Shown here piece by piece: positions 23,967 through 32,759 of a stretch of 64,000 nucleotides of DNA; positions within the stretch are counted from its first letter, which is position 1, and each line of letters begins with the position of its first letter. Origin of the DNA: JAPXSY01 sp034003585 (lineage in GTDB: Bacteria; Verrucomicrobiota; Kiritimatiellia; RFP12; UBA1067); the NCBI GenBank assembly GCA_034003585.1, contig JAVEYH010000003.1, forward strand, positions 25,887 to 89,886, written 5' to 3'. The translations under genes and the position numbers were made by a program. Below the pieces are notes generated by a model. That model had not been told where the DNA came from. It saw nothing but the letters and a program-made list of their open reading frames with translations, and ran no database searches.

Positions 23967-25709
23967 ATGGACAGACACTCCAGAGCTTCCGGCTTCATCC
24001 TGCCCGTCGTGGTTTGCGGGATGCTGGTGATCGGCGTGATCGCGGGAGGCCTGCTCCAGTATGTCCTGAACGGCATCCGCGCCACCGGCGTCTTCACGAC
24101 CGCCTCCGTGTGCCGCCTGTGCGCGCAAAGCGCGTTGGACCGCGAAAAAACCGAAATCTACAACGCCTTCCGGCGTTATCTGCAAACCCTCCCGACCGCT
24201 TGGAACACCTTCGCCTGGTTCGATAATTCCTCCGCGCAGAGTATCGGGACCTCTGGCTATTCCCGCACCCTGATGCGCAATGAACCGATCAACGGGTGCA
24301 GCGTCACCGTCACGCTGTGCGGGGTCACCCGCTCCGCCGCCGGCGCCCTGCGGCCGTTCGCGCGCATCACGTTGCGCGCCACGGCAAGCGCCGAAACCGC
24401 CGCGGGCATTCCGGTGGTGAAAGCCATCGAAGAGGTCATCGATTACACGCTCGACCGCTCCTCGGTTTTCGACTACGCCTACTTCGTCAACAATTTCGGC
24501 TGGTTCATGGGCGGCGGAGTCACCGCCAACGGCGACATCCGCGCCAACGGCAACCTCTCGCTGGACGGCAACTCCTGGGTCAACGGCGACGGGTACGCCG
24601 CCGCGAACAGCGAGTTGGGCGCGATCGGACAGGTGCTGGGCACCGCGCGGAACGCCCCGCTCACAACCTACCGCAACCAGAACAATGACCGTTCGCGCCC
24701 CACCAGCCCCACCGCGCCAGACGGCGTGGAGTGGCCCATGGGGTACGACGGTACCTGCAACCTGAACTCCTTCCAACAGACGCTGGACATGCCGTTTCTC
24801 GGCGACCTGGACGCGTACCGCGAGATCGCCAACGCTATCGGCGGCACCGTCAAGCAACAGGGCAACACGCTGGTCGACGGCTGTTACCGGGGCCCCGGCC
24901 CCTCAGGCCTGACCAACGGCGCCGACCAGGGGTGCCTCATCCTGGACGGCACCGCGAAGCCGATCCTCCTCGACGGGCCGGTTGTGGTGGACAGCGATGT
25001 CATCATCAAAGGCACGGTCAAGGGCCAGGGCGTCATCTACTCCGGCCGCAACATCTACATCGTCGGCGATTTGACCTACGACAATCCCCCGGAGTGGGAT
25101 AAACCCGACACCAAGCCGGAACAGACAGCCAAGAAGAACGAGACCGCGGACATGCTCGGCCTGGCAGCCAAGGGCAACATCGTTCTCGGAGATTATACCG
25201 ACTCCTCCTGGCTTTCCGGCGTGGATAACTATATCACGCCGCCCTTCGTCAAACCGTACGACTGCGACCCGACCGACGCCGCCATCGGCTACAACGGCAC
25301 CTTCAACGGTGATTACACCGCCCGCGACGGCGGCAAGAAGGTGGAGTATGTCTACGATAAAAAACTGAAACGATACGTCCCCTCCTCCGAGTCCAACCGG
25401 CGCTATTACGAGAGTGCGGCCGGGAACCGGGTGATCGCGCAAGAGGCCCAGTCCGGCGCCATCACGCGCATCGATGCGGTGCTCTACAACAACCACGCCA
25501 CCATGGGCCGCGTCGGCGCCTGTTCGTTTAACGGCGCCCTGGTCTGCCGCGACGAAGCCATCCTCTACAACAGCTCGGTCACCTTCAACTGGGACATCCG
25601 CCTCGGCTCCGCCAGCCGGGACGGCATGGATTTCTTCATCTATCTGCCGATGTCGCCGGCTTCGCCGCAGGTGATGGAATGGCAGGAACTCACCGAGCCG
25701 GAACCATGA
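23967..25709 (+). CDS. PilX-like type IV pilus assembly protein (right copy, 580 aa)
   Basis: 580 residues from the ATG at 23967, preferred over the GTG at 23961 because GAGG lies nine bases upstream. The N-terminus (RASGFILPVVVCGMLVIGVI) has a Gly-ended leader and a hydrophobic helix without Glu +5, as in PilX_N proteins. The ectodomain has NGDIRANGNLSLDGNSWVNG-type strands and further beta-rich parts (VDSDVIIKGTVKGQGVIYSG), recalling the left-copy protein at 2084-3187 but with ~200 more residues. Likely exported and part of a pilus tip or assembly complex. Its stop overlaps the next start as ATGA. Confidence 0.72.
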   Translation: MDRHSRASGFILPVVVCGMLVIGVIAGGLLQYVLNGIRATGVFTTASVCRLCAQSALDREKTEIYNAFRRYLQTLPTAWNTFAWFDNSSAQSIGTSGYSRTLMRNEPINGCSVTVTLCGVTRSAAGALRPFARITLRATASAETAAGIPVVKAIEEVIDYTLDRSSVFDYAYFVNNFGWFMGGGVTANGDIRANGNLSLDGNSWVNGDGYAAANSELGAIGQVLGTARNAPLTTYRNQNNDRSRPTSPTAPDGVEWPMGYDGTCNLNSFQQTLDMPFLGDLDAYREIANAIGGTVKQQGNTLVDGCYRGPGPSGLTNGADQGCLILDGTAKPILLDGPVVVDSDVIIKGTVKGQGVIYSGRNIYIVGDLTYDNPPEWDKPDTKPEQTAKKNETADMLGLAAKGNIVLGDYTDSSWLSGVDNYITPPFVKPYDCDPTDAAIGYNGTFNGDYTARDGGKKVEYVYDKKLKRYVPSSESNRRYYESAAGNRVIAQEAQSGAITRIDAVLYNNHATMGRVGACSFNGALVCRDEAILYNSSVTFNWDIRLGSASRDGMDFFIYLPMSPASPQVMEWQELTEPEP

Positions 25710-26164
25710 GACGACCCACTCCCCTCATCCCCGCCGCCATCCGATGCCGCCGCGCGCTCCTGTGCGGCCTGCTGGCCGCGTCCGCACTCCGCGCCGCGGT
25801 GGACCAGACCCTGGTTTCCGACTATGTGGTCCGGGATCTTCAGGAGGAGGAGACGCGCGCGGCGTTCCGCGGCAACGCGCCCGAACAGGCGGCGCGGCTG
25901 CGCGCGGAACAGCGGCAACGGATCGAGCTGATCCGTTCCCTGCCCTCCGACCGGATCCAGGAGTGGCTGGCCGGCAACCGTTCGGATGCGGTGCTCCACC
26001 GTCTGGCTGCCGCGCCCCGCGGCACGCCTTCCCGTCCGGCCGCCGCGCCACCCTTCCCGGAAGCGGGGAAAACCCTCCCCCAACGGCGGGCGCGCCTGCT
26101 GTTGGCCCTGACAGGATCCCTGATCCTCGGCTTCCTCCTCTGGCACCGGCACAGCCACCCGTGA
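25706..26164 (+). CDS. Small exported protein with a C-terminal membrane anchor, unrecognised
   Basis: 152 residues from the ATG at 25706, which overlaps the stop of the PilX-like gene. A basic N-terminus leads into a hydrophobic signal (ALLCGLLAASALRAA), then a charged helical middle (EQAARLRAEQRQRIELIRSL) and a Pro-rich linker. A C-terminal hydrophobic helix (LLLALTGSLILGFLLW) is followed by HRHSHP. That plan suggests a periplasmic domain anchored in the inner membrane. I do not recognise a family. The tight overlap ties it to the right-hand pilin cluster, so a pilus assembly accessory is the best guess. Confidence 0.65.
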   Translation: MRRPTPLIPAAIRCRRALLCGLLAASALRAAVDQTLVSDYVVRDLQEEETRAAFRGNAPEQAARLRAEQRQRIELIRSLPSDRIQEWLAGNRSDAVLHRLAAAPRGTPSRPAAAPPFPEAGKTLPQRRARLLLALTGSLILGFLLWHRHSHP

Positions 26165-26338
26165 TCCGGTTGCCGGGCGCGATTCAACATGGCGTTTTCC
26201 CCCGAAATCGCTATCGGGACCGGAATCGGTGAAATGCGCTGTTTTACAGGATGACGCTCCGTTCTCAATCTCCTCATTCTTCCTTGGGTGCCCGGCCGCA
26301 GCGGAATCGGATTGCCTGCGGGGACTTGACCGCCTATC

Positions 26339-28096
26339 ATGTTGATTTCCGTTATGTCTCTTTGCGAAACACCCCTACCCAACACGTGCGAACAGGAGCT
26401 TCAGCGTCTGATCGCGGAGGTGCCGGACGCGGACCTGTCGCGCCTGGTCGTCACCGAACCGGCCTTCCGCGCCGGAGGTTTCCGTCCGACCGGCAAACCC
26501 GCCGTGCTCCGCGCGCGCCTGGGACAGATCGCGCTGGGCGCGGGCCCGCTTCCCGCAACCGTGCGCCGGATTCTCGCGCGCCGGTCGCGCGCCGCCGCGT
26601 TGCTGGGCCTGCTGTCACCCGGACTCCTCGCCGAACTGCGGCACGCCCTGGTTTCCCTGCTCGGGGATCCCGCACTGCGCATCGCCATGCTGCTCGATGA
26701 CCGCGATGAGGTGCGCGACCAGGCAAAAGCGTGGCTCCGGGAGTCCGACCCCTTGCCGCCCCTGAAACCGGAGGAGGCGCTCGAACGCCTGCGCGGGCGG
26801 TTCGCCCCGCTCACGGACCTCCTCGGCATCGCGCCCGCCGCAAACCATCCTCCCACGCGCGAAGCCTGGCTGACCCAGAAAACGCGCCTGGAGGAGCGGC
26901 TGCGCCACCTCCAAACCGAAAACCGCCGTCTCCAAGGCGTGGAGGACCGTCTCGCGCGGCAGGTCGCGCTCCTAAAAAAGAGTGAGACGGAACAGGGCCT
27001 CGCGCGCCAACGGGCCGAAGCCGCCGAAGCCGGCCTGCGGCGGAACACGGCGGAGCTGGAAACGGTGAGAGCCGAACTCGCGCGCGAAACCGGCCGCCGT
27101 GACGAACGTCTCGCCGCGGCCCTGGATCTCGCGCTGGCCCGGGAGTTCCACGGCTGGCTCGCGCACACGCGCAGGGTGGAGGCGGAGGCCCGCGAAACCG
27201 ACCGGCACGCGGACCTCGTGGCACAGGCCGAAGCCGCCCTGCGGCATCAGCGGGAACAGGACCGGCACAGCGGGAACCGTGCCGTGCTCGGGACGCGTGC
27301 CGGGCAGCTCCGGTCCTCGCTTGCGGAGGTGCGCGACACCCTCGCCCACGCGCTGCGGGTGACGCCCGGACTCCAGCGCGTGGAATCCGCCCTCGCCTCG
27401 GAGGTGCGGCGGATCGAACGGATCCTCAATCCCCAGCCCCCCGCCACCCCGCTGGAGCAGGCCCTTCTCGCGCACCTGCACGCCGCGCCGGATAACGACC
27501 TGCCGGGACTGCGCGACCTGCCGGAACGCTTCGCACCCCTCGGCGTGCTGGATGACGCGGCCCTTGACCGCCTGCGCGAGGCCTTCCAGAAACGGCTGTC
27601 GGTTCTCCAAACCGCCGTGCCGCCCCCGGAACCCCACATGGCCGAACGCCGCAGCGCCGTGGCCCAACTGGGCCGCGCCCTGGCCGGCCAGGAGCCCGCC
27701 ATCCTGCTGATCGACGGACACAATGTGCTGTTCGGCCTGCCCTCCCGCTACACGCCGCCGCGCGGCGCCTCGCTTTCGGAGGCCGAGAAACGGCAGCGGC
27801 TCACCGATGACCTGACGCGGCTCACCTCCGCCACTCCCTCGATCCGCGTCTGGCTCGTGTTCGACGGGCCCACCCGCAGCGACAACCAGGCCGCCCCGAA
27901 TGTGCGCGTCACCTATTCGGGCGGCGAAGGGGAACACCGCGCCGACAACGTGCTGCTCGACACCCTGCGCTTTTTTAAAAGCTCCTCCCCGGATACCGCG
28001 GTGTTTCTGGTCAGCAATGACCAGGCTCTGTGCGTCGCCGCACGCCGCCTCGGCGCGGCCGACATCACCGTGCTGGAACTCGGAGCCTTCTTCTGA
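26339..28096 (+). CDS. Coiled-coil protein with a C-terminal NYN/PIN (YacP-like) nuclease domain
   Basis: 585 residues from the ATG at 26339; an ATG at 26354 would give 580. The last ~140 residues fit the NYN/YacP PIN-like fold: ILLIDGHNVLFGLPSRY with its first Asp, WLVFDGPT, GEHRADNVLLDTL and VFLVSNDQALCVAA supply the acidic residues expected to bind metal. The first ~430 residues are helical, with heptad-like Arg/Glu/Leu runs from about 170 to 350, and have no named domain. In Firmicutes YacP (Rae1) is a ribosome-associated mRNA endonuclease, but it lacks such a long helical part. RNA cleavage or decay is the likely role. It has no obvious link to pili except location. Confidence 0.75.
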   Translation: MLISVMSLCETPLPNTCEQELQRLIAEVPDADLSRLVVTEPAFRAGGFRPTGKPAVLRARLGQIALGAGPLPATVRRILARRSRAAALLGLLSPGLLAELRHALVSLLGDPALRIAMLLDDRDEVRDQAKAWLRESDPLPPLKPEEALERLRGRFAPLTDLLGIAPAANHPPTREAWLTQKTRLEERLRHLQTENRRLQGVEDRLARQVALLKKSETEQGLARQRAEAAEAGLRRNTAELETVRAELARETGRRDERLAAALDLALAREFHGWLAHTRRVEAEARETDRHADLVAQAEAALRHQREQDRHSGNRAVLGTRAGQLRSSLAEVRDTLAHALRVTPGLQRVESALASEVRRIERILNPQPPATPLEQALLAHLHAAPDNDLPGLRDLPERFAPLGVLDDAALDRLREAFQKRLSVLQTAVPPPEPHMAERRSAVAQLGRALAGQEPAILLIDGHNVLFGLPSRYTPPRGASLSEAEKRQRLTDDLTRLTSATPSIRVWLVFDGPTRSDNQAAPNVRVTYSGGEGEHRADNVLLDTLRFFKSSSPDTAVFLVSNDQALCVAARRLGAADITVLELGAFF

Positions 28097-28140
28097 CACG
28101 GGCGGCGCCCCCAACCCAACGGAAACACGGACACCCCGGC

Positions 28141-29367
28141 ATGACCGACACTCTCCGCATCACCGACCTCACCGGCCACAAAACCGTCCGGCAGGCGTTC
28201 CGGAACGGCGCGCTGCAAGTCATCTCCCGCTCCGGACTGCACGCCGCCGAAAAGATGCTGCTCGACCATCTCGGGCGCCTCGCGCCTTTCCCCGCGCGCC
28301 TACTGGTCGCGGGCAACCGCACCGGCGCGGCGGCCATGGCGGCCGCCCTGCATTTCCCGGGATGCGCCGTCACCTGCCATGCCTTCGACCTGCATCACGC
28401 GCGGGCCATCGCGCGCAATCTGACGGCCAACGCGTTTTCCTGCCGCTTCCGTTGCGACCCCTGCGTCACGGTACCGGATGCGGTGTGCGTCCCGGCCGGA
28501 AGCGGCAACGGCGGCGCCCCGGTTTCCCTCGCCTGCACCGCGTCCCTGCCGGACGGCCCCTTTGACGCCGCGCTCTTCATGGCCACGCCGGGGAGCACCA
28601 CCGGCGAGCTGCTGCTCGATCAGCTTGAGGACCTCCACCGCGTCCTCGCTCCCGGCGGGGTCTGCCTCGCAGCCTGTGAAACCGATGTGCCGGCCCTGCT
28701 CAAACAGGTCAAGCGCACGTTCGGCCCCCCCACGGTCCATTTCCATCGCGGCCCGCTCTGCTGTCTCAGCGCGCGCAAGCGCGGCGCGCTCGCGGACCCG
28801 CGCGACTTCACCGCGCCGTTCGCGGCCTCCCTTCCCGGAGGGGTCTCCCTCACGCTTTGCTCGCTGCCGGGGGTCTTCTGCCACCGCCGCCCCGACACAG
28901 GGGGCCTCGCGCTCGCCGAAGTCGCGGTGCGCGATCTCAGGCCCGGCGCGCGCGTGCTGGACATGGGGTGCGGATGTGGTCTGGTCGGCCTCCTGCTGGC
29001 CGCGAGCCTGCCGGACGTACGGGTCACGTTCGTGGATTCCCACAGCCGCGCCCTGGCCGCGACACGCCGCAACCTGGACGGCCTCGGCCTCGCCGCGGAG
29101 AGTCTGGTGCTCTCCGATTCGGGTCTGAGCGCAACCGGAATCGACCTGTTCGCCGGCAATCCGCCCTACTACTCCGATTTCCGCATCGCCGACTGCTTTC
29201 TCCGAACCGCCCGCGCGGTCCTCGCGCCCGGAGGCGTGTGCCTCACTGTCGCCAAAACGGCCCGCGCGCTTGCGGAACGGCAGCGCGAGCTGTTCGGGGA
29301 AGCCGAAATCCTGCCGCGCCGCGGGTACGGCGTGGTCCGGAGTGTCCAAAAAGGAGAACCGTCATGA
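28141..29367 (+). CDS. RsmC/RlmG-like rRNA (guanine-N2)-methyltransferase
   Basis: 408 residues from the ATG at 28141. The protein has two Rossmann-like halves, as in RsmC and RlmG. The N-terminal half (LLVAGNRTGAAAMAAAL) looks like a degenerate methyltransferase. The C-terminal half has a working SAM site (VLDMGCGCGLVGLLLA) and the catalytic NPPY motif (DLFAGNPPYYSDFRIADCFL). These enzymes methylate N2 of guanine in 16S or 23S rRNA. Which base is modified cannot be told from sequence. The stop overlaps the fucosidase start as ATGA. Confidence 0.8.
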   Translation: MTDTLRITDLTGHKTVRQAFRNGALQVISRSGLHAAEKMLLDHLGRLAPFPARLLVAGNRTGAAAMAAALHFPGCAVTCHAFDLHHARAIARNLTANAFSCRFRCDPCVTVPDAVCVPAGSGNGGAPVSLACTASLPDGPFDAALFMATPGSTTGELLLDQLEDLHRVLAPGGVCLAACETDVPALLKQVKRTFGPPTVHFHRGPLCCLSARKRGALADPRDFTAPFAASLPGGVSLTLCSLPGVFCHRRPDTGGLALAEVAVRDLRPGARVLDMGCGCGLVGLLLAASLPDVRVTFVDSHSRALAATRRNLDGLGLAAESLVLSDSGLSATGIDLFAGNPPYYSDFRIADCFLRTARAVLAPGGVCLTVAKTARALAERQRELFGEAEILPRRGYGVVRSVQKGEPS

Positions 29368-30737
29368 ACCTGAACCGAAGAGCCTTTCTGCAAAACTCGG
29401 TCTGTGCGTCCGCGTCCGCCGTCTGGGGGCGGCATCCGGCCGACACGCGCCCGCCGGTGACGCCCACCCCCGCCCAGCAGGCCTGGCACGATCTGGAACT
29501 GGGCATGTTCTTCCATTTCGACATCCCGGTTTACCGGCAGGAGTGGAAGTGGCGCAGCTTCACCGATTTTCCGCATCCCAACCTCTATCAGCCCGCCAAA
29601 CTGGACACGGACCAGTGGATGGAGGCGGCCAAGGCCATGGGCGCGCGGTACGCCATCTTCGTGGCCAAACACTGTAGCGGGTTCCTGCAATGGCAGTCGG
29701 ATCTGTATCCCTACGGTGTCCGGCAATCCTCGTGGGAAGGCGGCAAAGGCGATGTGGTGCGCCGGTTCACGGACTCCTGCCGGCGGTACGGCATCCGTCC
29801 GGGACTTTATGCCTCGGTCTCCGCCAACGGGTATCTGGGCGTGGACAACCCCGGCCTCGTGAACCGCGGCAAAGGCGGGGATGACGCGGCCCAGGCGCGC
29901 TACGTGGCGACCTGCGAGCGGATGATGACCGAGCTCTGGACGCGCTACGGCGACCTGTTCGAGATCTGGTTCGACGGCGGCGCCATCCCGGCCGCCAAGG
30001 GCGGGCCGGATCTGGTGCCGATCCTCAAACGGCACCAACCCAACGCCATCGTTTTCCAGGGCCCGGTCGGCACGCCGAACCTGATCCGGTGGGTCGGCAA
30101 CGAACGGGGTGTCGCGCCCTACCCCTGCTGGAGCACGGCCCATGCGGGCACGGGCGAGGGCGGCACGGTCGAGAAGGTTTTCGGCGGCCACCCCGACGGC
30201 AACCTCTGGGTTCCCGGCGAATGCGACGTGCCGGTGCGCAACCACGACTGGTTCTGGAAACCGGGAGGCGAGAAACGGCTCTACGCCGATGCGCACCTCA
30301 TCGAGATGTACTACAACTCTGTGGGACGCAACTGTAATCTGCTGCTGAACGCCAACCCGGGCCCGGACGGACTGGTCCCGGAGGCGGACTTCCAGAAGTA
30401 TGTGGCCTTCGGCAAAGAGATCCGCCGCCGCTTTGACCGGCCGGCCGCCGAAACCCGCGGCGCGGGCACACTCGTCACCCTGACGCTGCCCCGGCCGCAA
30501 CCCGTGAATCATGTGATGCTCATGGAGGAAATCAGCCGCGGGGAACGGATCCGCGCCTACCGTGTGGCAGGCCAGGCTCCCGGCGGCGCCTGGCAACCGC
30601 TCTGCACCGGCATCTCCGTGGGCCACAAGCGCATTCAGACCTTTGAACGGGCCGTCGTGTCCGGCATCCGCCTGCATGTGACCGAAACGGTCGGCGAGCC
30701 TCTGATCCGCCGCCTGGCCGTTTTCGACGTGACCTGA
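29364..30737 (+). CDS. Exported GH29-type alpha-L-fucosidase
   Basis: 457 residues; AAGGAG sits right before the overlapping ATG. The N-terminus NLNRRAFLQNSVCASASA is a Tat-like twin-Arg signal. The catalytic domain has GH29 marks: MGARYAIFVAKHCSGFLQW, LTDS-like YGIRPGLYASVSANGY and the nucleophile region LFEIWFDGGAIPAAKGG. The general acid is not clearly identifiable by eye. A C-terminal predicted beta-sandwich (about 345-457) may be a carbohydrate-binding or jelly-roll domain. GH29 enzymes release L-fucose from glycans in the periplasm or outside the cell. The isomerase, kinase and symporter encoded at 56356-61847 could in principle handle the product. Confidence 0.87.
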   Translation: MNLNRRAFLQNSVCASASAVWGRHPADTRPPVTPTPAQQAWHDLELGMFFHFDIPVYRQEWKWRSFTDFPHPNLYQPAKLDTDQWMEAAKAMGARYAIFVAKHCSGFLQWQSDLYPYGVRQSSWEGGKGDVVRRFTDSCRRYGIRPGLYASVSANGYLGVDNPGLVNRGKGGDDAAQARYVATCERMMTELWTRYGDLFEIWFDGGAIPAAKGGPDLVPILKRHQPNAIVFQGPVGTPNLIRWVGNERGVAPYPCWSTAHAGTGEGGTVEKVFGGHPDGNLWVPGECDVPVRNHDWFWKPGGEKRLYADAHLIEMYYNSVGRNCNLLLNANPGPDGLVPEADFQKYVAFGKEIRRRFDRPAAETRGAGTLVTLTLPRPQPVNHVMLMEEISRGERIRAYRVAGQAPGGAWQPLCTGISVGHKRIQTFERAVVSGIRLHVTETVGEPLIRRLAVFDVT

Positions 30738-30809
30738 GGCGCACGGCCTGCGGCCCCGCGTTACGCGACCGCACCACGCCCGCCGTCCGCCCCATCACCC
30801 CGGCAGCCG

Positions 30810-30828
30810 AGCCCGGCCAACGCGGGCT
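30810..30828. terminator. Hairpin between the convergent fucosidase and beta-helix genes
   Basis: AGCCCG, a 7-base loop, then CGGGCT. It sits in the middle of a 160-base convergent gap, so it may stop transcription from both sides. No other feature was seen in the gap. Confidence 0.4.
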
Positions 30829-30897
30829 GCGGATTTCTCCCGCGTTTTCAATGTATTTCACATCTGGCAAGGTGTGACGATTCCCTAGACTCGGGGA

Positions 30898-32364
30898 CTA
30901 CCTGTCACGCCGCATACCGGTTGGCGCGGGATTCACCGGCTCCGCCCCGGCACCAAGGTCCGTGAACTCATAAGCGCCGATGTCCGGCGCGGCCCCCGAC
31001 GGCCGCGGGTTGCCGGTGATGTCAACCGGCGGCGTCCCGGCGGCGGCGCCCCGGTCACGCGCCGCGGAATCCGCGCGAAGGCGGAAATCGCCGGCGTCCG
31101 GGGCGACGAATCCTGCCGCGCCATAGACGTTGTCGCGCTCCCACGGCCGGCCCGCCCCCGCCGGGACATCGAGCAGGTTGCGCTCGACGCGGACGGCCGG
31201 GTCATCCAGAACCATCCGCGGCTGGTCGCCCCACGAGTTCCGGAAAATGCCGATGTCAAATTCGTCACAGCGGCTGCAGAGGTTGTTCCGGATCACGATG
31301 CCGGCGGCGTTCCGGCTCGACAGCTCGATCCCGCGGCGCGTCCGGTACAGCGTGTTGTGGGTCACGGTGAGATTCGTCATCACCGGATGCCCCGGGCTGC
31401 CGTATCCCGCCAGACGGATCCCGAAATGGGTGTTGCGGATCACGTTATTGAAGATCCGGATGTTCTCGATGACGCCTGCGGTCTCGGAGGCGATGACGAT
31501 GCCGTTGCCCGTGCCCTGGCCGCCGGGTTCCTCAAACGAGGAGAAGATGTCGTGGATGGTGTTTCCGGAAATCTCGATGTCGCGCGCTGTTCCGCGGGCG
31601 TCGACATAAATGCCGAGGCTGGTGCGGTGCACATGATTGCCGACGATCCGGCCGTGGGAGGAACCGTCTTTCGCGTCGATCCCTTCCTTGCGGTAAAGCC
31701 CGCCCCGTTTGCCCGCCAGGCTGGGTAACGTGCTGTGGACGTAGTTGCTCCGGACCTCAAACGTGTCGGTGTACATCAGCGAGATGCTCTCCTGGCCGCC
31801 GCGGGCGCAAACGTTCTGTACCCAGTTGCCGTCGATGATGACCTTCGAGCACCGGTAGGTGAGGATTCCGGACGCGCCGGTGTTGGCGATCCGGTTCTTC
31901 TCCAGAATGAGATCCTCGCACGAGGCGGCGAAGATGCCGGCATCGTTCGCGCCCGCCGTGTTGACAATGCTCAGCCCGGAAATCCGGATGTGTTTCTTGT
32001 TGCCGATATCCACCAGGCCGAGTATGCCGCCGCGCTTGGCCAGCGCGACGCCGGTCCCGTCGATGACCACCGAATGCCCGGGATATGCGGTGTAGGTGAT
32101 CGGTTTGCCCGGCAATCCGGAATGTCCCGGACTCACGCGTTCGCAATAGGTGCCCCGCATGATGCGGACCGTGTCCCCGGCGGTCATCGTCGCGGACGCC
32201 TTGGCGATCGTCTGCCACGGACTCTGCTCCGTTCCCGGGTCCGTGTCCCGGCCTTCGGGACTGACGTAGTATTCCGCGGCACGGGCCCCGCCCCACACCG
32301 CAAACGCGGCGATGATCCGCCACAGCCCTGATCCCGTTCCGATGGCCCCGCGTGAACTCCGCAT
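30898..32364 (-). CDS. Secreted right-handed beta-helix protein
   Basis: 488 residues from the ATG at 32364; the open frame upstream lacks a signal sequence. A signal peptide ends near AVWGGARAA. The mature protein begins EYYVSPEGRDTDPGTEQSPW, the usual start of pectate-lyase-like beta-helix proteins. Many parallel helix coils follow with Asn/Ile ladders (RISGLSIVNTAGANDAGIFA, NGIVIASETAGVIENIRI). The end DITGNPRPSGAAPDIGAYEF is the choice-of-anchor type seen with such proteins. Polysaccharide binding or lysis outside the cell is likely. No catalytic residues could be picked with confidence. Confidence 0.8.
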   Translation of the reverse strand: MRSSRGAIGTGSGLWRIIAAFAVWGGARAAEYYVSPEGRDTDPGTEQSPWQTIAKASATMTAGDTVRIMRGTYCERVSPGHSGLPGKPITYTAYPGHSVVIDGTGVALAKRGGILGLVDIGNKKHIRISGLSIVNTAGANDAGIFAASCEDLILEKNRIANTGASGILTYRCSKVIIDGNWVQNVCARGGQESISLMYTDTFEVRSNYVHSTLPSLAGKRGGLYRKEGIDAKDGSSHGRIVGNHVHRTSLGIYVDARGTARDIEISGNTIHDIFSSFEEPGGQGTGNGIVIASETAGVIENIRIFNNVIRNTHFGIRLAGYGSPGHPVMTNLTVTHNTLYRTRRGIELSSRNAAGIVIRNNLCSRCDEFDIGIFRNSWGDQPRMVLDDPAVRVERNLLDVPAGAGRPWERDNVYGAAGFVAPDAGDFRLRADSAARDRGAAAGTPPVDITGNPRPSGAAPDIGAYEFTDLGAGAEPVNPAPTGMRRDR

Positions 32365-32536
32365 GTCATCCCCCCCTTTTTTGAGGCTTGGCCTCATCCA
32401 GATCGCTATCGCCATCGGGTTCAGGATCGCCAGGCGATAGACGTCCGGTTTCTCGCCCCCGTCCTTCGTCCTCCGTCCTGACAAGCCAACCACCCCAAAT
32501 CCTCAAAACCAAACCAAAACTATACCTTATGTGGGT

Positions 32537-32565
32537 ACAGTACGAAGGGCGGTTGATCCTGTCAA
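32537..32565 (-). promoter_or_regulatory. Sigma-70-like promoter of the beta-helix gene with overlapping inverted repeat
   Basis: On the minus strand: a perfect TTGACA (32565-32560), a 17-base spacer and TACTGT. The -35 lies inside GTTGA-N5-TCAAC (32552-32566), which could be an operator for a repressor. The expected leader is about 165 bases. Confidence 0.55.
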
Positions 32566-32592
32566 CCCCTTTCACTACGGGTGCAATTCCGG

Positions 32593-32739
32593 GCATCCCC
32601 GTTTCCCTGACTTCCATCAACGGGTCGCGCAGGGATGCAGCCATTCAAAGGATGAGGCGATGGGCTTCCCGGGTTCGCAGCGAAGCGTCACACGTTTCCG
32701 TACACGGGGAACCGGGCGGAGTCAGGGAGACGGGGATGC
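32593..32739. repeat. 22-bp inverted repeat with a 103-base spacer, containing a terminal hairpin
   Basis: The arms 32593-32614 and 32718-32739 are complementary at 20 of 22 positions. The right arm also begins GGGGA-TGCG-TCCCC (32732-32745), a short perfect stem. It lies just downstream of the RND-OMF stop on the minus strand, so it could form its terminator or belong to a small repeated element. Confidence 0.5.
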
Positions 32740-32759
32740 GTCCCCACACGCTCAGCCTG

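Larger units (their letters stand above)
32365..32759. other. 395-base intergenic region with promoter and large inverted repeat
   Basis: It separates the beta-helix gene from the end of the RND-OMF gene. It holds a sigma-70-like promoter (32537-32565) and a long imperfect inverted repeat (32593-32614 with 32718-32739). No open frame here is convincing. Confidence 0.6.

Noticed and set aside
26165..26338. TTGCCT-N17-TATCAT promoter before the NYN gene
   Set aside because: The -10 would overlap the first ATG, so it only works with the later ATG at 26354. Too weak to annotate.
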